From Lentisphaeria bacterium UBA1784 (lineage in GTDB: Bacteria > Verrucomicrobiota > Lentisphaeria > Victivallales > Victivallaceae), in assembly GCA_002315455.1 (NCBI GenBank), contig DCGG01000045.1, positions 180 through 22,308 of the forward strand: a stretch of 22,129 nt of DNA, given 5' to 3'. The position numbers and the translations under genes were made by a program. The notes below the pieces were generated by a model. That model saw nothing but the letters and a program-made list of their open reading frames with translations, did not search any database and was not told the origin of the DNA. Shown here in pieces: positions 7,336 through 15,542 of the stretch. Position 1 is the stretch's first letter; every line of letters starts with the position of its first letter.

Positions 7336-8397
7336 CTATTCCGTCTGCGCGGCGGAGTCCGCAGGAGCCTCGGCGGGTTCAGCCTTGGTCTTTCCGCTGA
7401 GCTTTTCCCGGATCCGGGTCACCAGTTTCTCCTGAAGTTCCGGAGACGCGGCCAGAAGCGCCTTGGTCTGATCCCGTCCCTGGCCCAGCTGTTCGCCGTC
7501 GAGACTGAACCACGAGCCGCGTTTTTCCAATAGGCCGAGGTCCGTGGCCACGTCCAGAATGGAGCCGATCTTGGAGATGCCTTCGTTGTACATGATGTCG
7601 AACTCCGCCACCTTGAAGGGGGGTGCCATTTTGTTCTTCACGACCTTGACCCGGGCGCGGTTGCCGAGGACCGCATCGCCGACCTTGATGACGGCGGTTT
7701 TGCGGATGTCCATGCGCACGGAGGCGTAGAATTTCAGCGCGTTTCCGCCGGGAGTGGTCTCCGGATTGCCGTACATCACGCCGATTTTTTCCCGGATCTG
7801 ATTGGTGAAGATCACCAGTGTGTGGGTCTTGCTGGCGGCGCCGGTGATTTTCCGCAGGGCCTGCGACATCAGCCGCGCCTGCAGCCCCACGTGGGAATCG
7901 CCCATCTGCCCCTCGATCTCAGCCCGGGGCACCAGAGCCGCCACGGAATCGATGACGAGGACGGCGATGGAGTTGCTCCGCACCAGCATGTCCGCGATAT
8001 TGAGAGCATCCTCGCCGCAGTCCGGCTGGGAGATCAGCAGATTGTCGATATCCACGCCGATTTTCCGGGCGTACTGGGGATCCACCGCGTGTTCGGCGTC
8101 GATGATGGCGCACTTGCCGCCCTGCGCCTGCGCGTTGGCGATCACGTGGAGGCAGAGGGTGGTCTTGCCGCTGGATTCGGGACCATAGATCTCCACGATC
8201 CGCCCGGAAGGCAGACCGTTGATCCCCAGCGCCAGATCCAGTGCGAGGCTTCCGGTGGAGATCGCCGGAACGTCGGCGACGTTCCCGGAATCTCCCAGCC
8301 GCATGATCGACCCTTTGCCGAACTCCTTCTCGATCTGATTGATCGCAATCTGAAGGCTTTTATCCTTATCCATCATCGGCATCTCTTTTTCAGCCAT
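7336..8397 (-). CDS. recA: Recombinase RecA
   Basis: RecA polymerises on single-stranded DNA, drives strand exchange and stimulates LexA self-cleavage. The 353-residue length is normal. Clear motifs are Walker A GPESSGKT (72-79), the catalytic glutamate in AEHAVDP (about 102), Walker B VLVIDSVAAL (about 146-155) and the L2 DNA-binding loop TNQIREKIGVMYGNPETTPGG (about 198-218). The tail is short, alanine- and glutamate-rich (AEPAEAPADSAAQTE). AGGAGG 6 nt before the ATG at 8397 fixes the start. recA begins only 42 nt after gyrB, and no convincing promoter or LexA box was seen in the gap, so it may be co-transcribed with gyrB. This arrangement is unusual, since recA normally has its own SOS-controlled promoter. 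Confidence 0.98.
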   Translation of the reverse strand: MAEKEMPMMDKDKSLQIAINQIEKEFGKGSIMRLGDSGNVADVPAISTGSLALDLALGINGLPSGRIVEIYGPESSGKTTLCLHVIANAQAQGGKCAIIDAEHAVDPQYARKIGVDIDNLLISQPDCGEDALNIADMLVRSNSIAVLVIDSVAALVPRAEIEGQMGDSHVGLQARLMSQALRKITGAASKTHTLVIFTNQIREKIGVMYGNPETTPGGNALKFYASVRMDIRKTAVIKVGDAVLGNRARVKVVKNKMAPPFKVAEFDIMYNEGISKIGSILDVATDLGLLEKRGSWFSLDGEQLGQGRDQTKALLAASPELQEKLVTRIREKLSGKTKAEPAEAPADSAAQTE

Positions 8398-8439
8398 GTT
8401 GTTCCTCCTGAAATCATTGGTGTTAACAGTTGCCGGGCG

Positions 8440-10947
8440 TCAGATATCCAGATCCTTGACGTTGGCGGCGTGTTTCTCGATGTAGTCCCGCCGGGGTTCC
8501 ACCACGTCGCCCATGAGCAGATTGAAGATCTTGTCCGCTTCGATGGCGTCCTCCATGGTGACCCGGATCATGGAGCGGGTCTTGGGGTCCATGGTGGTCT
8601 CCCAAAGCTGGCTGGCGTTCATTTCGCCGAGACCTTTGTACCGCTGGATGCGGAGGCCGCTGCCGTTGCGTCCACTGTTCCGGACGATGGAGAAGAGTTC
8701 CTCCAGCGAGCGGGCTTCCTGAACCGTTTCCGAAGCCGTTCCCTCGCCGAGGGTGACGCTCATGATGGGATCTCCGGCGTCGAAGACCTGTGCCGGACGG
8801 AACCCGTGCTTGGCCAGATCCGCGATAAAAGCGGAACAGGAAGCGGATTCAAAGATGCTGACAAGATCGATCCGGCGCCGGATCTCGGCGGCCCGTTCCG
8901 CTTCCTCGGCCTCGTTGGCCGGAGGCGGCAGAGAGGCCTGCGCCGCCTTGAAGCGGTTCTCCGCCTCGGCGATCATGGCGTGCTGCTCCTCCTGCGAGAA
9001 GGCGTAGTGAGCGTTGGAGGTCCCGTCCAGTTCCCGGATGGTGACGTGAGCCACGGGGCAGACTCCCTCGGGAGTGATGACACTGAAATATTCATCGGGA
9101 TCAATACCTTCCCGGCGGAGGCCGGCCGCCACGCCTGCGGCGCGGTTGTAGAGATCGATCAGCGCCCGGATCTTCTCCTGATCCACCTCGTTTCCGGCGG
9201 GATCTTTGAACTTCAGATCGCTGATGCCGAGATCGACGAGGTAGCGGTTCAGCTGATCCTCAGTATCAATGTAGCGTTCGGACTTCTTGCCCTTGCTCAC
9301 TTTGAAGAGCGGCGGCTTGGCAATATAGACGTACCCCGCCTCGATGAGGGGCTTCATCTGCCGGAAGAAGAAGGTCAGCAACAGCGTCCGGATGTGAGAA
9401 CCGTCCACATCGGCATCGGTCATGATGACGACGCGGTGGTAACGGGCCTTTTCCACGTTGAATTCCTCGCCGTAACTGCATCCGACGGCATAGATCAGGG
9501 ACTGGATCTCCTTGTTGTCCAGGATCTTATCCAGGCGGACCTTCTCCACGTTGAGGAGTTTTCCGCGAATGGGCAGGATCGCCTGAAATTTGCTGTCCCG
9601 GCCCTGCTTTGCGGAGCCGCCGGCGCTGTCGCCCTCCACGATGTAGAGTTCGCAGATGGATGGATCGCGGCTGGAACAGTCGGAAAGCTTCCCGGGCAGA
9701 CCCACGGATTCCAGCAGGCCCTTGCGCTTCACGGTCTCCCGTGCCTTCCGGGCGGCTTCCCGGGCGCGGGCGGCGGTCATGGCGTTGGCGGTGATCTGCT
9801 GGGCCACGGTGGGATGTTCCTCCAGATAGGTGGCCAGTTCGCTGTTGATCACGGACTCCACCAGCCCCCGGACTTCGGAGTTGCCCAGTTTGGTCTTGGT
9901 CTGCCCCTCGAACTGGGGATCCGGAACCTTGACGCTGATCACGGCGGAAAGGCCCTCCCGCACGTCGGTGTTGGTGAGGGCGGTATCGTTCTTCATCATG
10001 GACTTCGCGTAAGCGTTGATGGTCCGGGTGAGCGCGCTTTGGAAGCCGGTGAGGTGGGTACCGCCTTCGTGGGTGTTGATGTTGTTGGCGTAGGAGTGGA
10101 CGTTTTCCTGCGTGCCGTCATTGTACTGCATGGCGACTTCCACGTCGATGCCGTCCTTCTCCCGGTGGAAATAGATGACGTCGGGATTGATGAGCGTCCG
10201 GTTCTGGTTGAGCATGGAGACGAACTCCCGGATGCCGCCCTCGTAGTGGAAGGACTCCTTCCTGAAGGTGCCGTCGGTGCCCATTTCCCGCTCATCGGTG
10301 AGGGTGATGCGGATACCGCTGTTGAGGAAGGCCAGTTCCCGGAGCCGTTTGGCGAGGATGTCCCAGCTGTAAACCGTCTCGGAGAAGATGGTGCCGTCCG
10401 GCTTGAAGGAGACCTTGGTGCCCCGCTTGTTGGCGGGACCCAGTTCCTTCAGGGGACTGCTGGTGACACCCTTGGCGAAACTGATGGTATAGGCTTTGCC
10501 GCCCCGGCAGACTTCGGCGGTGAGCCAGTCGGAAAGGGCGTTCACGCAGGAGACGCCGACGCCGTGGAGACCGCCGGAGACCTTGTAGGAGTTGTGGTCG
10601 AACTTGCCGCCGGCGTGAAGAATGGTCAACACCACTTCCACGGCGGGCTTGCCTTCGCCTTCGTGCATATCCACGGGGATGCCGCGGCCGTCGTCCTCCA
10701 CGGAGATGGAGTTGTCGGGATGGATCACCACCTCGATGTGGCTGGCATAACCGGCGAGGGCTTCGTCGATGGAGTTATCGACCACTTCATAGACCAAATG
10801 GTGCAGACCGTAAACACCGGTATCGCCGATGTACATGGAGGGACGCATCCGGACGGCTTCCAAACCCTCCAGAACGGTGATCTTACTTGCACTGTACTCC
10901 CCGCTGGAAGCGGGATCAACTTGATTGTCAACAGGGTTCTCGCTCAT
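8440..10947 (-). CDS. gyrB: DNA gyrase subunit B
   Basis: This is the ATPase subunit of type II topoisomerase, which introduces negative supercoils with GyrA. The 835-residue protein shows the GHKL ATPase motifs EVVDNSIDEA (54-63), DDGRGIP (85-91) and GGLHGVG (125-131), the TOPRIM motifs EGDSAGG (438-444) and DADVDG (511-516), and the C-terminal YKGLGEMN...TTMDP block (770-788). Between about residues 555 and 765 it carries an insertion of roughly 200 residues at the same place as the Gram-negative GyrB insert, with a charged helical part (ANEAEEAERAAEIRRR). That makes it longer than Gram-positive GyrB and argues against ParE. A promoter at 11014-11042 and GGAAAGAG before the ATG support the start. 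gyrA is not in the window. Confidence 0.97.
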   Translation of the reverse strand: MSENPVDNQVDPASSGEYSASKITVLEGLEAVRMRPSMYIGDTGVYGLHHLVYEVVDNSIDEALAGYASHIEVVIHPDNSISVEDDGRGIPVDMHEGEGKPAVEVVLTILHAGGKFDHNSYKVSGGLHGVGVSCVNALSDWLTAEVCRGGKAYTISFAKGVTSSPLKELGPANKRGTKVSFKPDGTIFSETVYSWDILAKRLRELAFLNSGIRITLTDEREMGTDGTFRKESFHYEGGIREFVSMLNQNRTLINPDVIYFHREKDGIDVEVAMQYNDGTQENVHSYANNINTHEGGTHLTGFQSALTRTINAYAKSMMKNDTALTNTDVREGLSAVISVKVPDPQFEGQTKTKLGNSEVRGLVESVINSELATYLEEHPTVAQQITANAMTAARAREAARKARETVKRKGLLESVGLPGKLSDCSSRDPSICELYIVEGDSAGGSAKQGRDSKFQAILPIRGKLLNVEKVRLDKILDNKEIQSLIYAVGCSYGEEFNVEKARYHRVVIMTDADVDGSHIRTLLLTFFFRQMKPLIEAGYVYIAKPPLFKVSKGKKSERYIDTEDQLNRYLVDLGISDLKFKDPAGNEVDQEKIRALIDLYNRAAGVAAGLRREGIDPDEYFSVITPEGVCPVAHVTIRELDGTSNAHYAFSQEEQHAMIAEAENRFKAAQASLPPPANEAEEAERAAEIRRRIDLVSIFESASCSAFIADLAKHGFRPAQVFDAGDPIMSVTLGEGTASETVQEARSLEELFSIVRNSGRNGSGLRIQRYKGLGEMNASQLWETTMDPKTRSMIRVTMEDAIEADKIFNLLMGDVVEPRRDYIEKHAANVKDLDI

Positions 10948-10991
10948 GATGCTCTTTCCGTATGAAAAATGGTTGTTTGTTTCAAAACAGG

Positions 10992-11008
10992 CGATTCCTA
11001 TGGAATCG
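10992..11008. promoter_or_regulatory. Palindrome at the gyrB transcription start (possible operator)
   Basis: CGATTCC-TAT-GGAATCG is a perfect 7-bp inverted repeat with a 3-nt centre, located just downstream of the gyrB -10 box and spanning the likely start site. A TTCC-N3-GGAA core is shared with the palindrome at 317-327. A repressor site or a small mRNA 5' hairpin are both possible. Confidence 0.4.
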
Positions 11009-11013
11009 GGAGT

Positions 11014-11042
11014 AATATATTACGCGCGCGCGAAAAATGCAA
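11014..11042 (-). promoter_or_regulatory. Sigma70-type promoter of gyrB
   Basis: On the minus strand, TTGCAT (11042-11037) and TATATT (11019-11014) are separated by 17 nt. The spacer contains a run of five CG dinucleotides, which could adopt Z-DNA under negative supercoiling, a plausible sensor for a gyrase gene. Transcription would start near 11006, giving a leader of about 58 nt. It is the best promoter within the minus-strand block. Confidence 0.6.
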
Positions 11043-11069
11043 GGGACTTTCCGCTGAAAACGGCACTTT

Positions 11070-12233
11070 TTACCGGGTATTTTTTCCGCGGAGAAGTTCC
11101 GCGTACTCCCGTTCGAGGAGATCGCCCATGAGGCGGTGGTCGAAACGCTCCAGAACGAGAGCTTTTCCGGCGGCGCCGAAACGTTTCCGTTTTTCCGGGT
11201 CTTCCAGAAGTTCCCGGGTGCGCGCCACCACTTCCGAAATGCTTTCCGGGGTGACGGCGTAACCGGTCTCGCCGCTCAATACCACCTCCGGAGTCCCGTC
11301 GAGAGCGAAACCTATCACCGGGATACCCTCTGCCAGCGCCTGCACCGCGGCCCGGGGCAGCCCCTCCCGGAGCGACAGGTGCCAGAGCAGGTCCCCCTGC
11401 GCGAGGTACTCCGGGACCCGGTCCGGCGAGACCAGTCCGGCGAAGCGGACCGATCCGGCGATGTCGTCCCGCTCCAGTCGAGCGCGGTAACGGTCGTATT
11501 CCGGGCCGTCACCGATGATGAGATAGACCGTTTCAGGATCGGTTTTCAGCACCTCTTTCAGGGCGGGGAAGGCGAATTCGTACCCTTTCAGCGGAAAGAG
11601 CCGGGCGATGGAAACGATCACTTTGGCATCCGTGGGGATCTTCAACTGCTCCCGCAATTCCGGATCCCGCTTCGCGGCGGAGAAGGCCGCCATATCCATA
11701 CCGCTGTAAATGACCTTGTACTTCTCCCGGGGCGCGACTCCGGCGGCGACGCACTGGTCGATCATCGCCTGCGCCACGGCGAAGATCCGGCAGCTGTACC
11801 GGGCGGCGAAGCGTTCCAGACGGATGTAGAGCCAGTTCTTCCAAGGTTTCTCGTGAGCGTGAAAGGCCTGTCCGTGAACCGTGTGGACCACCACAGGGAC
11901 TCCGGCGGAATGGGCGCTCCAGCGGCCGATGATCCCCGCCTTGGAACTGTGGGTGTGCACCACGTCGAAGCCCTCTTTTTTGAAGAAGGAGCGCAGTTTC
12001 AGCCCCGCTTTCAGGTCTTTCCACGGGGAGAGTTCCCGGACCAGTTCCGGAAACACCACGACCCGCAGTCCCGGCACCGACATCTTCCGGAGAAGTTCGC
12101 CCTCCCGTCCCGGGGAAGGTCCGGTCACCAGCGTGACGTCATGTCTCTTTTCCACGTGGGAACGGATGGTGAGCAGGGTATTTTCCTGTGCGCCTCCCAC
12201 GATCATGCGGGTGATGACGTGACATATTTTCAT
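11070..12233 (-). CDS. GT4-family glycosyltransferase
   Basis: The 387-residue protein is a GT-B glycosyltransferase of family 4, transferring a sugar from a nucleotide-sugar to a glycan or lipid acceptor at the cytoplasmic membrane face. The N-terminal domain has the GGAQE loop (13-17) and VVHTHSSKAGIIGR (91-104). The C-terminal nucleotide-binding domain has ARLFPLKG (210-217) and SLREGLPRAAVQALAEGIPVI (287-307). In the usual E-x7-E motif the second Glu is Gln298, a variant seen in some GT4 enzymes. The reading frame is open far upstream to 12416, but that part overlaps comEC. MKICHV at 12233, with GGAG 9 nt upstream, is the natural N-terminus. It lies between comEC and gyrB without an obvious functional link; the substrate is unknown. 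Confidence 0.88.
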   Translation of the reverse strand: MKICHVITRMIVGGAQENTLLTIRSHVEKRHDVTLVTGPSPGREGELLRKMSVPGLRVVVFPELVRELSPWKDLKAGLKLRSFFKKEGFDVVHTHSSKAGIIGRWSAHSAGVPVVVHTVHGQAFHAHEKPWKNWLYIRLERFAARYSCRIFAVAQAMIDQCVAAGVAPREKYKVIYSGMDMAAFSAAKRDPELREQLKIPTDAKVIVSIARLFPLKGYEFAFPALKEVLKTDPETVYLIIGDGPEYDRYRARLERDDIAGSVRFAGLVSPDRVPEYLAQGDLLWHLSLREGLPRAAVQALAEGIPVIGFALDGTPEVVLSGETGYAVTPESISEVVARTRELLEDPEKRKRFGAAGKALVLERFDHRLMGDLLEREYAELLRGKNTR

Positions 12234-12257
12234 GGTGACGGACTCCATACACGTTAG

Positions 12258-12285
12258 TTTCGGGGTTAATGTACCATCTCCTGTC
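12258..12285 (-). promoter_or_regulatory. Possible promoter of the glycosyltransferase gene
   Basis: In the 85-nt gap after comEC, the minus strand has TTGAAA followed after 16 nt by TACATT. Box quality and position suit a promoter for the glycosyltransferase gene with a leader of about 20-25 nt. Evidence is by eye only, so it is a weak call; coordinates are approximate to a few bases. Confidence 0.3.
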
Positions 12286-12318
12286 GGTTTTTCAAATGGC
12301 GAAAGGGAAAAATCCTCC

Positions 12319-14484
12319 TTAAAATCCGCAGAGCCACCCTTCCGGCGAAGCGCTCCACGGCAAGAGTTTTTCCCTTGTTTTTCCGCCGGAAGAGAAACGG
12401 ATCCTCCGTCCCGCATCTTCCGGAAACATCTCCAAACTGAACGATCTTCCGGATGCCGGATTTTCGTATTTGACGAAAACGTGATCCTTCCGCTCCCAAG
12501 TCGTGATGACCTCCCCGCCCTTCCGGAAGTGGGAAGCGGCTTCTCTTTTGCAGTTCAGTTCGAGGTTCTGATAGAAGGAACTGCTCCGTTTCTCCTCCGG
12601 CGGCAGACCGATCCGCACCACCTCCAGCCGCCGCAGAAGCCGGGATGCTTCGGAAGCGTATTTGCTCCGGGGCCGGGTGAAAGTGAGCAGATCCAGTTTT
12701 TTCACGCCCCGGTCTGCAAGAAAGTTGCCGGCGGCATAGACGGCGGTCCGGTCGGACGCGTTGACCATGCAGGAGAAGTCTCCTCCCGGATCGTGGACCG
12801 CCGCCATGGGGATGCCGTCGGAATCCGGCGAGAGGACTAATACCGATGCGGGAAGCGTCTCCGCCCGCCAGACCCAGCTGCCGATCAGAAGGAGCATTCC
12901 TGCCAGCGCACAATTCCGCAACCGGCGGGAAGCACATCCGAAAACGGTAAAGAGCAGAAGATAGTATCCCGCCACCTCCCAAGGTTCCGGTCGGATCACC
13001 GGGAGCGGTTCGAAGATGCGGGCGGCGCCCCGGGCGATGGGGCCGAGGACCCCGAAGGCGATATCAGGGAAGGAGACGCCGCAGATCCCGGTGATGCCGA
13101 TGATCGGCAACGCTCCCAGCAGAAAGACCGCCGGCAGAAGCGCGGTGATGATCAGATTGGTAAAGACCGATCCGGGAAGAAGCAGTCCTTGCGCCGCCAC
13201 CGAGATCCCGAGTCCGCCGAAGAACGCCGCAATGCATCCATAGAGTGCGGGAGCCATTTTTCTGCGGAGAAAACTCTTTTTCGCGTGCACTCTCGGAATC
13301 AGCAGATCCTTTTCGTCCAGAACGGGAGTGATCTCGTCCCAGCGCTTTTTTGAAACCAGCAGGATCGCGGTGATGAGAAAGGTGTAAAGCGTTCCCAGAT
13401 CGCCTGCCAGTGCCGGGCGGAACAGCAGAAATCCAGATGCCGTGAGGGCGATGATCCAGTGTCCCGGCAGCCAGCGCAATTCCGCCCGGCAGATGCACCA
13501 GATCGTCACCATGGCCAGCACCCGGAGAGCCGGGATGCCGGCGCCGGCGCAGAGTACGTATCCGCCCGCCGCAAACGGCAGAAGCCAATGCCGTAGCCGG
13601 AAGGGGACCGGCAGAAGCAACATCATGAAAATCCCAGTGACGATGCCGACGTGCATCCCGGAAACGCAGAAAAGATGGATCGTGCCGGAGAGAACGAACT
13701 CCCTTTTGACCGCCGCGTCGAGACCTCCTCCGGCATTGAAGAAGAGGGCCGCAACCGCACTGCGAACGGCATCGGACTTCGTTCCGGCGAGAGCTCTCTC
13801 CAGGAATCCGTCCCGGAAACGCAGGAAGGGCGCGAACCATCCCGAATCGTTTTCCGTCTTCTCCATCTCCCGGACGATGAGGATCCGCTCCACACCCTTT
13901 GCTGCGGAACGGTAATTCCGATCCAGCAGAAGCCGTTCGTAGCGTTCCTCCTGCCACACCGCTTCGGAATCGGGAGGGAGAAGAACTCCCCGGCCGCGGT
14001 AAACGTCGCCGTACCCCGGACGGAGGTGGTCCGGCAGATGAACGGAGATCCGTCTGCGGGGAAAATAATCGACACCGTCCTGTAAAAAAAATGTCAGCAG
14101 TTCCGCCTGCACCGGATTCACCCGGCTCAATCCGGAAACCGTACTTGATCTCGGGTCGGTGATCCGGATCACAAAGGTACCGAAAGCCCGCTTTTCCGGC
14201 AGATCATGCCCGGAGCGCCAATCGTTCACGGCACAACTTATCAGCACACAAACGATCCCGGCCGTCCCGCAGAGGATCGCCCGCTTTTTGGAGATCAAAA
14301 CGAAAAAGAGAAGCAATGTTCCCACAAATTGCCATGAGAGCAGACCTATCCCGGCCGCCGCTCCGGAAACCACTCCGAACGTGAAGGAGATCGCAGATGA
14401 AAAATCCTGCCGAAACCAAATTTTCCGGAGCGGAATACCCCGGAAGCAGAATCGTTTTTTCTGCGGATTCAGCAGTTGACGCAT
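12319..14484 (-). CDS. comEC: ComEC/Rec2-family DNA uptake channel with degenerate C-terminal domain
   Basis: The 721-residue polytopic membrane protein carries the competence-domain signature HLFCVSGMHVGI (270-281, family form HLLAVSGLHVGI) followed by several membrane helices (about 280-535). N-terminal helices (about 30-85) and a soluble DUF4131-type segment precede it. ComEC moves single-stranded DNA across the inner membrane during transformation. Residues about 546-665 match the outline of the C-terminal metallo-beta-lactamase domain (FLADRGVKKLDLL, 588-600). However, where active proteins have S-H-x-D-x-D-H, this one has T603-R604-P-R606-S-K608-Y609, so all metal ligands of the motif are gone. 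The ATG lies inside recF (16-nt overlap) with GGAG 5 nt before it, implying coupled translation. Family call is firm; loss of nuclease activity is inferred. Confidence 0.88.
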   Translation of the reverse strand: MRQLLNPQKKRFCFRGIPLRKIWFRQDFSSAISFTFGVVSGAAAGIGLLSWQFVGTLLLFFVLISKKRAILCGTAGIVCVLISCAVNDWRSGHDLPEKRAFGTFVIRITDPRSSTVSGLSRVNPVQAELLTFFLQDGVDYFPRRRISVHLPDHLRPGYGDVYRGRGVLLPPDSEAVWQEERYERLLLDRNYRSAAKGVERILIVREMEKTENDSGWFAPFLRFRDGFLERALAGTKSDAVRSAVAALFFNAGGGLDAAVKREFVLSGTIHLFCVSGMHVGIVTGIFMMLLLPVPFRLRHWLLPFAAGGYVLCAGAGIPALRVLAMVTIWCICRAELRWLPGHWIIALTASGFLLFRPALAGDLGTLYTFLITAILLVSKKRWDEITPVLDEKDLLIPRVHAKKSFLRRKMAPALYGCIAAFFGGLGISVAAQGLLLPGSVFTNLIITALLPAVFLLGALPIIGITGICGVSFPDIAFGVLGPIARGAARIFEPLPVIRPEPWEVAGYYLLLFTVFGCASRRLRNCALAGMLLLIGSWVWRAETLPASVLVLSPDSDGIPMAAVHDPGGDFSCMVNASDRTAVYAAGNFLADRGVKKLDLLTFTRPRSKYASEASRLLRRLEVVRIGLPPEEKRSSSFYQNLELNCKREAASHFRKGGEVITTWERKDHVFVKYENPASGRSFSLEMFPEDAGRRIRFSSGGKTREKLLPWSASPEGWLCGF

Positions 14485-15512
14485 ATCATCTCCAGATCCC
14501 GCAGCCGGGGATGGGAAGGGATCTCCGTGAAGGTGAAAAAGCGCTGATCCGCCTGTTCCACCGTGGAAAGAAAGAGTTCGGTATTGGCTTCATCAAGTTC
14601 TCCCGTCACGTCGTCGGCCAGAACCACAACCGGACAGGAACACCCTTTCCGCACCAGCTGAAAGGAAGCCAATTTCATCATGAGCGTAGTGATCCTTATC
14701 TGCCCCGTGGAACCGAATCCCCTGAGAGGGCGCTCATGAAAGATCAGTTCGAATTCATCCAGTTGGGGACCAGTCAGAGTCTGTCCCCGCAAAAGTTCCC
14801 TGTCCCGGTTGGAGAAAAGCTGTTTCAACCGCTGGTCCGCCGGTGTCTCCGCGTCTCCCTTGTACCGGATGCAAAAACCGGAATCTTCTCCTAGAAGCAG
14901 CAGGACCTCTTTCTCCAGTTCCCTGGAAAGATCCAGACGGCGGCGGGAGATGATCTCCCCATTGACTGCCAATTCCTCCTCAAAAGCGGCGGCGATGGGG
15001 ATCTTCTTCTCTTTCAGGGCCCGATTGCGCTGTTCCAAAGCGCGGTTATAGTTGGAAAGAGCTCGGAAATATCCGGGGTCCAGGGGAGAGATCAGCATGT
15101 CGAAAAACCGCCGGCGGTACCCGGCGCTTCCGGAGGCTATGAATTTATCCTCCGGCGTGAAGGCCACCACCCGGAACTCCCCTATAAAGTCACTGGCCTT
15201 CCGCAACCTGCTGCTGCCGATGTAAAGTTCCCGGGCGCCGGAAAGAGACTCCTTCATAAGGATCTTTTCCTCATAACCTGAGAGGGAAAGAAGCAAACTT
15301 ATTGTAAAGGAATCCGCTCCCAGACGCACCAGTTCCCTGATCCCGGCGGAACGGAAACTCCGCAACATGCTCAAAAGGTGGATGCTCTCCAGAAGATTGC
15401 TTTTTCCGCAGCCATTCGGACCGTAAAAAACCGTTCCTGAAGCAGAAAACCGCAGCGTCCGTTGCCGAACGTTGCGGAAATCCGTAAGCTGAAGTTCTTT
15501 CAGCGGGGGCAT
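14469..15512 (-). CDS. recF: DNA replication and repair protein RecF
   Basis: RecF is an SMC/ABC-type ATPase that, with RecO and RecR, loads RecA at gapped DNA. The 347-residue protein has Walker A GPNGCGKS (31-38), the family block SPLDPGYFRALSNYNRALEQRN (about 142-163), an ABC signature GFGSTGQIR (265-273) and Walker B VVVLADDVTGELDE (295-308). The Walker B reads LADD rather than the usual LLDD, a mild variation. It starts 30 nt after dnaN, with GAAGGG about 8 nt before the ATG, and its 3' end overlaps comEC. The dnaN-recF order is the classical replication-cluster order. Confidence 0.96.
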   Translation of the reverse strand: MPPLKELQLTDFRNVRQRTLRFSASGTVFYGPNGCGKSNLLESIHLLSMLRSFRSAGIRELVRLGADSFTISLLLSLSGYEEKILMKESLSGARELYIGSSRLRKASDFIGEFRVVAFTPEDKFIASGSAGYRRRFFDMLISPLDPGYFRALSNYNRALEQRNRALKEKKIPIAAAFEEELAVNGEIISRRRLDLSRELEKEVLLLLGEDSGFCIRYKGDAETPADQRLKQLFSNRDRELLRGQTLTGPQLDEFELIFHERPLRGFGSTGQIRITTLMMKLASFQLVRKGCSCPVVVLADDVTGELDEANTELFLSTVEQADQRFFTFTEIPSHPRLRDLEMICVNC

Positions 15513-15542
15513 AATATCTGCCCTTCTGACAAATTGTGAGCC

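Noticed and set aside
8398..8439. LexA/SOS box in front of recA
   Set aside because: The 42-nt gap holds a ribosome binding site but neither CTGT-N8-ACAG nor GAAC-N4-GTTC.
7822..10965. A 1047-codon open frame on the plus strand antisense to recA and gyrB
   Set aside because: It lies exactly over two certain conserved genes, has no family resemblance (histidine/glycine/aspartate-rich composition), and such long antisense frames are expected from the strong G/C bias at third codon positions.
12234..12416. N-terminal extension of the glycosyltransferase up to 12416
   Set aside because: It would overlap the comEC coding end by about 98 nt, adds a low-complexity basic stretch, and the family N-terminus MKICHVIT at 12233 has its own ribosome binding site.
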